This document shows, piece by piece, positions 1 through 11,760 of a DNA stretch of 64,000 nucleotides (position 1 is the first letter of the stretch; every line of letters begins with the position of its first letter). Location: NCBI RefSeq assembly GCF_910592395.1, contig NC_088312.1, positions 20,157,292-20,221,291 on the forward strand, in the 5' to 3' direction. The notes under the pieces are model-generated. The model saw only the letters and a program-made list of their open reading frames with translations, had not been told where the DNA came from and searched no databases. The position numbers and the translations under genes are program-made. This DNA is from Lineus longissimus (taxonomy: Eukaryota; Nemertea; Pilidiophora; Heteronemertea; Lineidae).

Positions 1-852
1 ACATACAAACACGTCACCATACTCAAGCCGTCAACATCGAAACTTGTGAGGTTCAAAATGAAACCATCTGCTGATGACAAACTCCATGCATTGATTTGGC
101 GGCCATCTTGAATTTTGTAGAGAAAGGCATGCGGCTATTTGATTGTGAATCTTCACAGACCAGAGACCCAAGTATCACTATTGATGCGATATTTCTGATC
201 TTGAACTATTCAAGAATAGATTGCACTGGTTTGTGTGAGATCTTCTTTTCTAGTGATTGCAATTTTTACCTTGAAAAAACCGGCATCGGTCATTTTTCAT
301 TCGTGCAATTTTTCCAAATCGGAGAAAGACACCAGAAGAAATTTGTGACGACTAAAATTCGAAAATAATTTATTCTGCCTTTAAAACACAATAATATCAA
401 CTAAAATTAAATATCAACAAATGCTAGACAATGATTTTTTTTTTACATATATCATGCTTTAAATAATGCCTTATATTAGTGTCATTATTGACGGCTACAT
501 CTAGCTCTGGTAAAAGTTGGTGGTACTTGTAAAGTTGCCATTTGTGAAAAAAATATAATTTTTGCTATTAAAACCCAGAATTAACGTAATTGAGAAATAA
601 ACCCAAAATGTGCATATGCTTTAAAACAATACCACATATCATTTTATAAATCTTTAATGGCAAATTTTCTACAATCAACATCATTTTAGTGAATGATTTT
701 CTAAAAACCGTGTTGCACGTGCCAAATATTTTGTAGTCCGCTAAAAACAAAGTCATAAGTACCAGCCAGTTGATTGAAAAATTTATTGCTGTTCCACGAT
801 TTCTGTTTTTTACCAAGATTTTCATCAAAAGTTAGGGTAATTTGTCGAAAGG
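1..852. other. Upstream intergenic sequence, no gene seen
   Basis: AT-rich sequence before the zinc-finger gene. Short open frames on both strands show no recognisable domain and no splice-compatible continuation. The stretch next to position 853 presumably holds the promoter and 5' UTR of that gene, but I see no convincing TATA box or other core element. Confidence 0.5.
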
Positions 853-2247
853 ATGGGACGTTATGCACGCAAGAAAATGCATAAAGGCAACAAAGTGCTC
901 AGAAAATTCAAAACCAAACACAAAACGAAAGATGTAGATGAGATCCACGAAGATCTGAAGCCAACAAAGCGTGCCAAGTTAGTCAGTCAAGAAGTTGATT
1001 TAGATGTGCCTGGTGGAGCACAACATTACTGCATAACTTGCTCGTAAGTCTGATATACGCTTTTCCTAGTACTGGTTGCCAGCAGCACGCTTTTGCTAGA
1101 ACTCGGTGAGGTCTTGGTAGTAAAGGCCACAGCCACAGGCAAAGCCTTCTTTTTATTGGACTGTGGCCTGTGGCCCAGACAATGATTGGCTTCACATATT
1201 GAACAAGTTGCCATGGACCTTTTCGACAAAGACGAACCAGGGCCCAAACATAACAAATGTGCACACTCGGAACATGTCAGAAGATCTAAGGAGATTTCAA
1301 ACTTGGCCATAAGCCACTGTGACCCTTTGTGACGCATGATTGGTCTCCACAACATACTTCATCAACATCGTCCATTGTCATTATGCCAGTCAATCATAAC
1401 TCCAGCAATCTGGCGTTGTTGACATGTTGTTCATTATGTGTGCAGAGAAATTTGTTTCCTATTAATTAAAGGGGGACTATAGGCAGGAACAGCGGGTTCA
1501 ATTGGCGATCTTTCGGTGACTAATATGCACAGTAAGGGCACAGGGTCATGTAAGATTCAGCACCAAATATATTCATTGTACAAGCGTAAAATAATTTTGA
1601 TGTACTGTGCGATGGGAGAGACCCCTATTGGCGACTTTGTGTAACTTTATCTTGCCTACCTAGCAGCTGCCTATAGAGTCCCTTTAAGTTGGGACATCCT
1701 GGAATTTGACATCATCTCTTCCTATACTACTAGTACCAGTATTCAAGACATGAGAATTATCTCATTTCAGAAAACACTGTGTGAGTGAAACAGCATTAAA
1801 AGATCACTTCAAGTCAAAGCCACATAAAAGAAGGTAAAGACTGAGTTAATAAAACTTTGTATTTTTTTAATTGCGATAAGTGTCAAATTCATGTTTTTAA
1901 ACAAGAGAATGGCTGCATTTTTATCCCCTGAATAAATAAGTGCATTTTGGTCATCGGGCTGATGTCTTAGTACAAAAATGCAAAATCTATGTTTTGGTTT
2001 AATCTAATATTGTTTTGGTCTCAATCTGTTGTTTTTCATCATGCACAGCATCTGTGCCATTCAGAGAGCCACTTTACTTATAAACTTCTTATTCATATTC
2101 AGGTTAAAGAAACTTGAAACAGAGCCATATACACAAGCAGAGGCGGACAGAGCTGCCGGGATGGGGTCATATGTTGCACCGAAAAAAGTCAAAGTGGATG
2201 GTCAAGAAGTGGAACAGAAAATGGATCAATCTGATGAAGAAACATGA
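853..2247 (+). CDS. ZNF593: ZNF593/Bud20-type C2H2 zinc-finger protein, complete, 3 exons
   Basis: Coding exons 853-1043, 1771-1833 and 2103-2247 join in frame through GT-AG introns to give 132 aa, close to the length of human ZNF593. The start [12 protein letters not shown] is a basic N-terminus, followed by the family motif [10 protein letters not shown], then [14 protein letters not shown] leading into one C2H2 finger with spacing C-x2-C-x12-H-x5-H split over exons 1 and 2. Exon 3 carries the conserved tail [20 protein letters not shown]. In yeast the homologue Bud20 is a shuttling factor for pre-60S ribosomal subunit export; human ZNF593 is also described as a modulator of Oct-2 DNA binding. 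The family assignment rests on the unusually conserved motifs on both sides of the finger; the ribosome role here is inferred by homology. The 3' UTR contains a small transposon. Confidence 0.93.
1470..1683. mobile_element. MITE with TTAA target duplication (family T, copy 1)
   Basis: About 214 bp in intron 1 of the zinc-finger gene. The left end AGGGGGACTATAGGCAG and the right end CTGCCTATAGAGTCCCT form imperfect terminal inverted repeats. TTAA flanks both sides (1466-1469 and 1684-1687), as for piggyBac-like or Kolobok-like elements. There is no coding capacity. A diverged second copy lies at 62183-62384. Confidence 0.7.
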
Positions 2248-2268
2248 TCTTTGAGGAAGAAATATATA

Positions 2269-2429
2269 CAGTGGAACCTCTCTTAGTGGACACCTCTCTG
2301 TTAAGGACAACCTCTCTATTAAGGACAATAGTTTTAGTCCCAAATTGGTTGTTTCCATTCAATTTGACCGCTCTATTAAGGACAGCACTTGTCAGTCCCG
2401 AGGGTGTCCTCAATAGAGAGGTTCTGCTG
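2269..2429. mobile_element. pogo/Tigger-like MITE, full length (family P, copy 1)
   Basis: 161 bp in the 3' UTR of the zinc-finger gene. It starts CAGTGGAACCTCTCT and ends with the inverse, AGAGAGGTTCTGCTG, and is flanked by TA on both sides, the Tc1/mariner-type target duplication. The interior is built of diverged repeats of 'tctattaaggaca'. Related copies or fragments lie near 38063, 48001, 53019, 56562, 57270 and 59153. The superfamily call rests on TIR style and TA duplication only. Confidence 0.75.
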
Positions 2430-2476
2430 TATTCCAATAATTGTTGATGTAAATACTGCATTTATTTCAAAAAGTA

Positions 2477-2482
2477 AATAAA
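2477..2482 (+). promoter_or_regulatory. Polyadenylation signal of the zinc-finger gene
   Basis: AATAAA about 230 bases after the stop codon, just downstream of the MITE in the 3' UTR, followed by T/G-rich sequence. Confidence 0.6.
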
Positions 2483-2692
2483 CGATTTTATATGAGAACT
2501 TGGCTGTTTTCTTGTTAGTCACTAAAGGGTATGAAATACAGGTATCACAACTTAGGGTATGACATACAGGTATCACAACTGATTTGAAAGAACCCACATT
2601 CTTGTCTTGTTTCATAAAAAAAGTGTCATAAAAGCCCTTTAGTTCATTTGCATGATATATTGGCTGTATAACAATGGGGCCAACATTGAAAT

Positions 2693-3530
2693 CGGGCTGG
2701 TTGTACTGTAACAGAGATACCATCACAATCAGGTTGGATGTACAGTAACAGAGACACCATCACAGTCAGGTTGGATGTACTGTAACAGAGACACCATCAC
2801 AGTCAGGTTGGATGTACAGTAACAGAGACGCCATCACAGTCAGGTTGGATGTACTGTAACAGACACCATCACAGTCGGGTTGGTTGTACTGTAACAGAGA
2901 CACCATCACAGTCGGGTTGGATGTACAGTAACAGAGACACCATCACAGTCAGGTTGGATGTACTGTAACAGACACCATCACAGTCGGGTTGGTTGTACTG
3001 TAACAGAGACACCATCACAGTCGGGTTGGTTGTACTGTAACAGAGACACCAGCACAATCAGGTTGGTTGTACTGTAACAGAGACACCATCACAGTCAGGT
3101 TGGTTGTACTGTAACAGAGACACCATCACAGTCAGGTTGGTTGCACTGTAACAGAGACACCATCACAGTCAGGTTGGATGTACTGTAACAGAGACACCAT
3201 CACAGTCGGGTTGGTTGTACTGTAACAGAGACACCATCACAGTCGGGTTGGTTGTACTGTAACAGAGACACCATCACAGTCGGGTTGGTTGTACTGTAAC
3301 AGAGACACCATCACAGTCAGGTTGGTTGTACAGTAACGGAGACACCATCACAGTCGGGTTGGTTGTACTGATCAGAGACACCAGCACAATCAGGTTGGTT
3401 GTACTGTAACAGAGACACCATCACAGTCAGGTTGGTTGTACTGTAACAGAGACACCATCACAGTCAGGTTGGTTGCACTGTAACAGAGACACCATCACAG
3501 TCAGGTTGGATGTACTGTAACAGAGACATC
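2693..3530. repeat. 37-bp minisatellite, about 22 copies
   Basis: Near-perfect tandem repeat with unit tgtactgtaacagagacacc followed by atcacagtcaggttgga (37 bp). Units differ mainly at an a/g site (tcaggtt or tcgggtt) and in ggttg or ggatg. A few units lack four bases and one has 'ctgatcagag'. The short open frames here are products of the repeat, not genes. Confidence 0.95.
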
Positions 3531-3660
3531 AAGATAGACAAAGACCGTGCGCTGTCACAAGGACCAGGCCCCATGGCTTCTGATGGTGGTGTCACGGCCT
3601 TGACATCCATGTCTTCTGTGGCGGGTAAATTCACTGATAACCCGATTGACACCAGTCCTG

Positions 3661-4518
3661 TCAAACAGGCGTCGTGTGTAACCTCTGTCCAGATTTCTGT
3701 GGGTGTGGGGGGTTGCCAGGAGCAACTGTCCCACCATAACCTGATAGTTTGTTACCAGTGCTGGTCCGTGGGAAGATGCGCTGCTTGGAGAGGACATGCG
3801 GAATGTTAGTATTGGTCTTCCCATCTCTCGTCTGCAACTGCACCTTACTCGACGAGATAAAGTCGTCCATTTTATTCCGCTCTTTTGGAATCTGCGGCAA
3901 GACCAATGGCGCGAAATGCTCGGATTTCCCGTTAATATAGTGGTCTAGTTGTATTGGCCCATTGATCTTTTGAGTACGGAGAAAGTTGGCTTTTGTTTGC
4001 ATCCTGTACGGGTGGACGCCCTTTCTGTAGGTGATTTGCGGGGAGGGTGTCTGTTGATCCATTCCATGTCGTGTTTGAATTCGACGGGTGGGAAAATTTG
4101 ACATGGTCCATTCCGAATAGACGGATGGACTTGAGGGCTGATCATACGTCGTCTGCCGCCGCCTCAAGTCCGGCCGCGCGTCGCCGTGACCTTGGTTATG
4201 ACTCTCCGTTCCTTTTGTTTTTTCAAAACTTTGAACAGTGCACTGTCGAGTTAATCTCCCCGACAACTCGTTAATTTCCTGCTCCCTACAATGCTTAGCA
4301 ACGTCAGTCAAAGTACTTTGATATTTCCCCAAAGTCTTCTTCTGCCAGCTCTGATCCAGATTCAGAATGGCGTACCGTTCTGAGATTGGGAGGTGGGCGT
4401 CGCATTTCCGAATCCGTTCCGCATGCTGAATTAGATATCGATCATGTGACTCTTGGGTGTTATCCAGAGGCCCACGGTCTTGATTAGATGCGTCAATGAA
4501 CATTGTAAACAAAGACAT
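3661..4518 (-). CDS. Hypothetical 285-aa protein, function unknown
   Basis: A single uninterrupted frame from ATG at 4518 to TGA at 3661-3663, by far the longest in the first 25 kb. The product is basic and hydrophilic, with no signal peptide, membrane segment or cysteine pattern. The N-terminal 90 residues look alpha-helical (HAERIRKCDAHLPISERYAI). The C-terminus is rich in P/G/T/Q with a short GYGG motif, a flavour reminiscent of small axonemal microtubule-inner proteins; that is only a weak impression. It is not recognised as any family. It could be the last exon of a longer gene or a chance frame; its length in this AT-rich context favours a real exon. Its 3' end faces the minisatellite. 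Confidence 0.45.
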   Translation of the reverse strand: MSLFTMFIDASNQDRGPLDNTQESHDRYLIQHAERIRKCDAHLPISERYAILNLDQSWQKKTLGKYQSTLTDVAKHCREQEINELSGRLTRQCTVQSFEKTKGTESHNQGHGDARPDLRRRQTTYDQPSSPSVYSEWTMSNFPTRRIQTRHGMDQQTPSPQITYRKGVHPYRMQTKANFLRTQKINGPIQLDHYINGKSEHFAPLVLPQIPKERNKMDDFISSSKVQLQTRDGKTNTNIPHVLSKQRIFPRTSTGNKLSGYGGTVAPGNPPHPQKSGQRLHTTPV

Positions 4519-6120
4519 GATGAGCCGAGATATGTTTCTTGGAACAAGAAGGTCAAATTTCGCAAGTCTTCAACCTAATCTTTCAACTTCTCCTTACAAG
4601 TCCCCTTCCTCTTGCTCAGTGGGCACTTCCTTCTCCAGTCAGATTGTCTGTCTCATGACTTGCCCTATGGACATCACCACAATATGGTCCTTGCCTCCGC
4701 ATATATCCACAGGTCAAGTTAAACTCCTCCGGAGGCTGGCATTGTCACGTGCATGTCCCTTTCTTGAATGCCAAACACAACAGACAAAAAGTGACATGTA
4801 ACCGAAGCATGCAGAATGTCCTGTACGTCTCAAATAAAAATCAATAGTTTACCAGGTATTTGGTTCGCTGATTTATATTGTCCATACATATATCAGATGA
4901 CGCCCATGTAAACACTTCGACATGGAGTATGAACTAGAACACCGAATTCACAGTGTAAACATTACTTTCCATGTCTTTTTTTCAAGTTGTTCAGTCGAGC
5001 GTGATAGACGAGGTAAAAAATTGGTTCCAAGACTGGGGCTTAGGGTTGTTCAGGTATATATTTTGAAATGTCGTCTGCTTAATGTTTGTTCGACAGCAAT
5101 CCTTGCTGCAGGCAATCATGCTATGATTGTCGAATATACTATTATACTAAGTATTCTCTGAGTGTAGTCCGATTTCGCGTTACTCAGAAATTATTCTTGT
5201 TTTATACGAATGCAAACGGCGTCAACTCGTGATCGGTGATTTGATGTGTATTAGTTATACTTCATCAGAATTGAGAAAGTTGTCTATGAGTCCTCAAGGT
5301 TTCATTGACTGATCCTTGAATCGTTTTTGTTCTCTCCAACCACACTGTCTTCAGGACTCGAAGTTTTTCCGTCAGAACGGAAGACGTGATCACAGTAGGG
5401 CCTTTCCAGTCTGAATATGTAGCGGTATATACAATACCGTGGTTGCTTGAAATTCACAACTAATTGTTGTCTAGGCATATACTCTCTTCTCTGCACAACT
5501 GAATAATTTCAGAATAAGACTAATGGATCGTTTGCCGTCCTCCCAACTTAGTCAGATGACAACATATTAACACAATCTGAAAATACATCAAAGTGCTGTT
5601 GCGCTCCAACTATGTTGTGTTGATAGAGTCCTCGAATTGTCGCCGTCACAACCGAGTGTGTTCCGATCAGACGATAGCCCATTTATGCACGAACTTGGAA
5701 TTCACTGTTACTTTGGTGGCTGGAACCCCCTCAGCGCCTTCTAGTATTAAAGTCCATGTTCTCAGCATGAGGGCCTTGATCCGTCTGCAGATCGGAGTTG
5801 ACCCGCTGTACAGAGGCGTATAGTTAATCGTCTGCTCAAATCGATCAGCCCTATAGATTAACGTCTGTTTACGGGATCTGATGATCCGACCACACGCTTA
5901 TTAGTCTCACTAAGATAAAAACTCAAATTCCGGTATACCGCTAACACTCCCGAACTACAAGGCTGTCAAAACAAACTTCAGTAGTCAATAATGTTCTCCG
6001 CAGCTCCAATGTCAGCAGGCTGTGATTTCCTTCGGGTGGATAACGACTCTTCGAATCTCCATCCATGGCCATCTGGCGAGCTTTTGTTCGCTATGGTTGT
6101 TCTGTTGCAACGATATCGCC
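4519..6120. other. Intergenic sequence, no supported gene
   Basis: No spliceable or recognisable coding sequence on either strand. The part next to 4519 could hold upstream exons or the 5' UTR of the hypothetical minus-strand frame, but I could not define any. Confidence 0.4.
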
Positions 6121-6129
6121 GTAATGAGA

Positions 6130-6560
6130 CAGCGACAAAGACTTCTGGCAAAGACTGACCGACGGCAGAACGCTAAGGAGTGCGGCCAAGAATGCTGGTA
6201 AACGGCCGACTGTATAGAGAGAACGACTTCTGGCAGACGGCAGACAGTTGGGGGCAGCGACAGAGATTCCGGCAGATGTCGGACTGTTTGTGATGGCGAC
6301 AGAGATTCCGGCAGATGTCAGACTGTTGTGATGGCGACCAAGACCCCTGGCTGATTGAAGGCTATAACTCTAGCGAATCCCCGCAGATTGCAGAGTGTTT
6401 GAGAGAGCGACCGAGATGGCAGACAGTTGGATGCAGCGACTGACACGTTGCTGATGCAGATTGTTCGTGGCTGCGGCTGAGTGTCGGCCGGGAGATGGTA
6501 GAGCTCCGTTTGAGACAGCTATACCGCGACAGACTTCAGGCAGATGACAGACGGCTGGAG
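6130..6560. repeat. Degenerate tandem repeat rich in 'cagacggcag' / 'gcgacagagattccggcaga'
   Basis: Several diverged units containing gcgacagagattccggcaga and cagatg(t)cagactgtt with spacing of roughly 45 bases; the two clearest units lie around 6255-6345. No coding frame is maintained, so I call it a decayed minisatellite. Confidence 0.6.
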
Positions 6561-7020
6561 ATTTCAACAGAGACACTTTCTTCGTACACAACATATATCA
6601 GCTCTGCCGAAATCCAGTTCTGTATTGAAATATATGCATACCATTAAACGAAACAATAGAGTGTTCACACTACATGTACCAACTCATAAGCACAAAACTC
6701 CAATGAAAATATTCTTTTAGGCGCATAATACTTTATATCTTCAAACATAAAAACTCCATAAGCGAGAAGTGGGCAAGATCATCATCGCTTTTGAAAGCGA
6801 GAACATTTGTATGTTTGGGTCTCGTCCACCCGCTGGGTAATAATTTACCTAAATACCCAAATATCATTTAATCAAGTATTCATCGTCATGCAACAAATGT
6901 TGGGGTGTTTTCGATCTGGGACATGTTTCTTTTATCTTCTTCCTTACATTCAATGGCCTGGCTTGACGATTTGTGAGAGGTCGGTCTATTCTTGAAAAGC
7001 TCCGTTTGAGAGTAAGAGCA

Positions 7021-8340
7021 AAGGCCAGTTTATACTCGCTCGCCGACCCACAGTTTCACTTTGGTAGGCGAGTAGTCCGCGCACTCCACCAATCGTCTGA
7101 CTAAAAACGCAATGCGCGCGCTTTCGTCCAGGCAGTGACGGATCCGACTACTATGGGCGTTTATTACCGCAAATAAAGACAAACCAAAGCAAAGACACTT
7201 GTGTAGCATATCAAGGACACGTAGATTGATACTCCTATGTGTGCCACATCAAAGACATCTGGAATGTATGTTTTGTTTTTGTTTGATACAGCATAGATAA
7301 AACTAGACCGCAACCTCTCTGGGATAGACAGTTGTTTTCATGAGCCATACACAGCACAGATAAGACATGACCGCAACACCTCTCTGGCCCATACACCACG
7401 TCAAAGATAACGATGCGAAGTCAACAGACGGCGCCACCGTCATGGGAAAAGTAAAAACGACATCGACAACTTCAGGTTTTTGTTGATATAAGCGACTAGC
7501 GGGAAAATGCACATGTGACATGATGTGTTGTTATGTCACTGTCTATTGCATCTGTCGTATTTTGAGATCCCCTTTCTTTTCAACATCATCAATCATACTA
7601 GTATATCATAACCATGGATAGAGATATCCCAAATCTATATGACTAGGCCTAAAGCCCAGTTATATCATCACTATCAGATTCCAAAATAGCCTTATGCCCT
7701 ATTCGCTTTTACAATTTATAAACAAATTCATCAGGTTCATTTCAATTTAAAACACGTTGCTTACAACAATAATAATAAGTGCGTTGTTTTGTCATCCGGC
7801 CGCCAGCAATCTACAGTGGCGCCGCCTGTTGACTTCGCATCGTTATCTTTGACGTGGTGTATGGTCCAGAGAGGTATTGCGGTCATGTCTTATCTGTGCT
7901 GTGTATGGCTCATGAAAACAACTGTCTATCCCAGAGAGGTTGCGGTCTAGTTTTATCTATGCTGTATCAAACAAAAACAAAACATGCATTCCAGATGTCT
8001 TTGATGTGGCACACATAGAAGTATCAATCTACGTGTCCTTGATATGCTACACAAGTGTCTTTGCTTTGGTTTGTCTTTATTTGCGGTAATAACCGCCCAT
8101 ACTATGCGAGTTGTCCGCCTTTGTCCGCATGTCACATTTCACTTGTTACGCAAGGGTCTCCTGCGAGAGTGCATTGGAACTAACTTTTTCCCCCTTGTCC
8201 GTCATTAAAGGCATTCAAGTGTGTTGGTCAACCATGACAATCTCCTTTGTCCCTCCACCATAAGGCCTAGTTTCCCCTTATGACATCACTATTTCGGACA
8301 CTCAGCGCCCCGTTTCTGGAAAGGTGTATAAACTGGCCTT
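7021..8340. mobile_element. Foldback-type transposon with long inverted arms
   Basis: The outer ends are inverted copies: AAGGCCAGTTTATAC at 7021-7035 and GTATAAACTGGCCTT at 8326-8340. Inside, about 290 bases at roughly 7150-7440 reappear nearly perfectly as the reverse complement at roughly 7815-8105, separated by about 370 bases of AT-rich spacer. There is no transposase. The shared arms explain mirrored frames on the two strands. A partial copy of the right outer part lies at 9971-10128. Confidence 0.8.
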
Positions 8341-9970
8341 AAGAGTTCATTTCAACGCAAAAGCACATTCCTTGGTCGAGTTGGCCAGAAGGCACAGTTT
8401 TGGTATTCATGACAACATTTTGGGGGTAGAGCAAAATGCTCTCAACGTAAAAAGTGAGGTATAGCAAAATTTCCCTCGGAAATAGTCGCTTCTAAACCGG
8501 ATATTTTAACATAAGTAACCAAAGAATCATTTCAACTGCTCTTAACTGTTAACTCTTAATGGGAAACTCTTAGCCCATTAGTTGCCTCCTCTATAGGTGG
8601 CAGGACTGAAGCATGTTCGGCCATCGAGTAGTGAAATGCCGATGAACTAAAATATTCTTAGCATCGGATATTATCACGATTAAAGCCATGCAGTTAACGT
8701 CAACTTTTTTTAATTGTCGGAACTCTATTATATCGCCTTTTCAATCATGATATAAAGAACATGACTCACTTTTCCCACTCAATGTTGTGACTGATGACTG
8801 CTGCTTGGTTATTGATCGGGTGGTGGCGTAAGTCTGGTTCGATGACAAATGGAATGTCCCGGAGCGGTCCACATGTCTGCACGGTAACTCAGTCACGCTC
8901 TATATAACTTCAGCATTTTATAAAGCACCACATGGTGACAGGTGTTTTTCGTTCCTCTTTATAACAATATCAATGGCGTTTGCTTTTGATACTCCATGAG
9001 ATCGATTGAATAGATATGTTCTCCCAGCAGGCGCATATAAGTTCTGTACGCGCTCTCTACAAGTCAGGTCAACCATTACATAGGCCTATCCCTACTGGAT
9101 GCGTTGTACATGTATTTAAATACAAGGGATAGTAGGGATAGGCCTAGATTGACTGTAAATAACTCCAACAAAATTGATAGATCTGATATTTAACGAATCT
9201 GAAACCATTGCCACATGTAGCTGAGATCTATGCCTTCGCTTCCAGTTTAGTGGATCTAATGCACATGCCATAGTTGTTGCTCAAAAAGCGTTTACATGTT
9301 TCGACACTTCGGCAGCCGAGAAAGTCTAATTTAGACTCCCGGGGTAATCCATTTCGTCATCATATTAATCTCCTTATCTGCCGGGCGACAGTACGAGGCC
9401 GGTCCACTGCGTTCGGAGTGCAATTGGGTGATCGTTGTCACCGGTTAAACTCTCAGACCATAGTTATGCACTCCATAAATGACAATCCCGGGCACAATTC
9501 AAGACAAAAGTGCGATTTATGCCACTCCATGAATAAGGAAATCCCCACCTGACTGGCCTAAGGCGGTGCATAACTCAGCTTCATGGTGAGGCATGATTCG
9601 ACTTTATGGCGGGGCATACTGCAGGATATCCGAGGTTTTCATTGGCTTATTTAAGGGTCACCATGAGTTAGAATTATACCAGGCAATAATTCAGATTTAT
9701 GCCGACCCTTAATTCGGAGTTTTCTCCGCTCCCGCCAGCCATACTGCATTATGGTACCAAAGTGGGACAAGGAAGTAGCGACGTTATTACACAAATGTAC
9801 GTACATGTATATATATTTCGAATAAAAAGCATTTATCATCTTTTATGTGGTTTCGAGACAATGTATACATAAAGTTGACATTAATCTGTGGCAAATAATC
9901 TACAGGCAAATAAACGTGAAGTAGTCGTCAATTAAAGGTAGTCTATACATGCTTCCCGAAATTGGTGGCT
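8341..9970. other. Intergenic sequence with one short hairpin
   Basis: No gene seen. Around 9081-9147 there is an imperfect inverted repeat, taggcctatccctact against agtagggataggccta, with a loop of about 35 bases. Around 9540-9720 there are short GC-rich motifs ('gcggtgcataactcag', 'gcggggcatactgcag') that look like old repeat debris. Confidence 0.4.
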
Positions 9971-10128
9971 TGCATTGGAACTAACTTTTTCCCCCTTGTC
10001 CGTCATTAAAGGCATTCAAGTGTGTTGGTCAACCATGAATATCTCCTTTGTCCCTCCACCATAAGGCCTAGTTTCACCTTATGACATCACTATTTCGGAC
10101 ACTCAGCGCCCGATTTCTGGAAAGGTGT
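9971..10128. mobile_element. Partial copy of the foldback element's right end
   Basis: Almost identical to 8171-8328, from gcattggaactaac to tctggaaaggtgtata, with about five differences. It lacks the inverted arms, so it is a truncated copy or a solo end. Confidence 0.8.
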
Positions 10129-10261
10129 ATAGGAGGAGATAGAACTACGCTCCCTCTCTCTAAAAGAGGGACGGGAATTGCGCTCGAAATTGAAGCGTTT
10201 CATTCGCCAAGCCGAAAGTAAACAAAGTGTTACATCAATTATTTCCTACTTAATTATTTAA

Positions 10262-11210
10262 TTACTTTACTTTCACAATAGGGGTTGCCACTTTACATTT
10301 ACAATAGAGGTTTTCGATTTACATTTACAATAGAGGTTGCTGCTTTACATTTAAAATAGAGGTTGTCACTTTTACATTGACAACAGAGGTTGTCCCTTTA
10401 CATTTACAATAGAGGCTGCTGCTTTACATTAACAATAGAGGTTGTCACTTTACATTGACAATAGAAGTTGTTGTTTTATATTTACAATAGATGTTGCCGC
10501 TTTACATTAGCAATAGAGGTTGCCGCTTTACATTTACAATAGAGGTTGTCACTTTACATTGACAATAGAAGTTGCTGCTTTACATTTAAAATAGAGGTTG
10601 TCACTTTTACATTGACAATAGAGGTTGTTGTTTTATATTTACAATAGATGTTGCCGCTTTACATTTACAATAGAGGTTGCCGCTTTACATGTACAATAGA
10701 GGTTGCCGCTTTACATTTACAATAGAGGTTGTCACTTTTACATTTACAATAGAGGTTGTCACTTTGCATTGACAATAGAAGTTGCTGCTTTACATTTAAA
10801 ATAGAGGTTGCCACTTTAGGTGTACAGGTTGCCACTTTGCGTGTACAAAAGAGGTTGTCACTTGACATATACAATAGAGGTTTCTACTTTGCATTTACAA
10901 TAGAGGTTGCCACTTAACGTGTGCAATATAAGTTGTCAATTTACGTGTGAAATAGAGATTGTTACTTGAAAAGATAGAGAACAGAGGGTCCGGTTGTCTT
11001 TTTACATTTACAATACAGTTGGTGCTTTACATTAACATTAGAGGTGGTCGAGATAGGTTGCATTTACAATAAAGGTTATTACTTTACTACACATTAAAAT
11101 GTGTTGCTTTATACATTGCCATTTGCATTTACAATAGAGGTCGTTGCCTCACGTATACAATATGTGTTGTCGCTCTTCATTTACACTATGGAGATTGTCG
11201 CCTTTCATTC
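10262..11210. repeat. 26-bp minisatellite, degenerate at its right end
   Basis: Units of about 26 bp of the type tttacatttacaatagaggttgccgc, with common variants ttgtcac, ttgctgc and ttgttgt in the last third. About 26 well-matched units run to roughly 10960; decayed units ('gtgtacaaaagaggttg', 'catttacaataaagg') continue to about 11210. No coding function is seen. Confidence 0.92.
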
Positions 11211-11760
11211 ACAAATCATGACAACTCGACGATGGTGGAATGCGGTGGCCACTTGGCAATCGCTGATCATGTTGCAATGGCTCCTTCGCAGGTCTCGCAG
11301 TGGCTGAAATCGTTTTTGCGGCGCTTAAAAGATCAGTAGCCCTCAATCGATTGACAGCACACCCTCACAACACATGTGTGCTGTCAGTGAGGGAGTGGTT
11401 CCCAATCAATTGCGGGTGTAAATAAAAAGCTCAAAAAATAGACAATGTCACTGCAAATGTAGAGCTCCAACCATAAAATATAAAGCTCCAACCGCTGCAA
11501 ATTTTACATGCTCCACATCCATTATGAATACTAGAAAAAGAAGCTCCAACTTTTGTGATGTAAATTTTTAAGCTTTCAGTTTTTGCAGCAGCTCCATCAT
11601 GACACGGATCTATAAAGCACTGCTATGTATATAGTGCTATGTCCGTGACCATGATATGCATGCCGTAGATGTTTAATAAGTTAGTCCGTGTGATACCTCA
11701 AATAAATATCATTTGAAAGACTCTGATTCTATTAAACACAAAGTTTGCAGCAATGCAGGC
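11211..11760. other. 3' flank of the dispanin gene
   Basis: Non-coding. It holds a 10-bp-stem hairpin (gacagcacac at 11353-11362 and gtgtgctgtc at 11376-11385) and several 'agctccaac' repeats around 11460-11560. It probably includes the 3' UTR of the minus-strand dispanin gene. Confidence 0.4.

Noticed and set aside
2869-3664. Short minus-strand frames with CDGVSVTVQPT repeats
   Set aside because: Products of the 37-bp minisatellite.
2693-11210. CRISPR-like arrays
   Set aside because: The tandem repeats have no unique spacers and the sequence is animal nuclear DNA.
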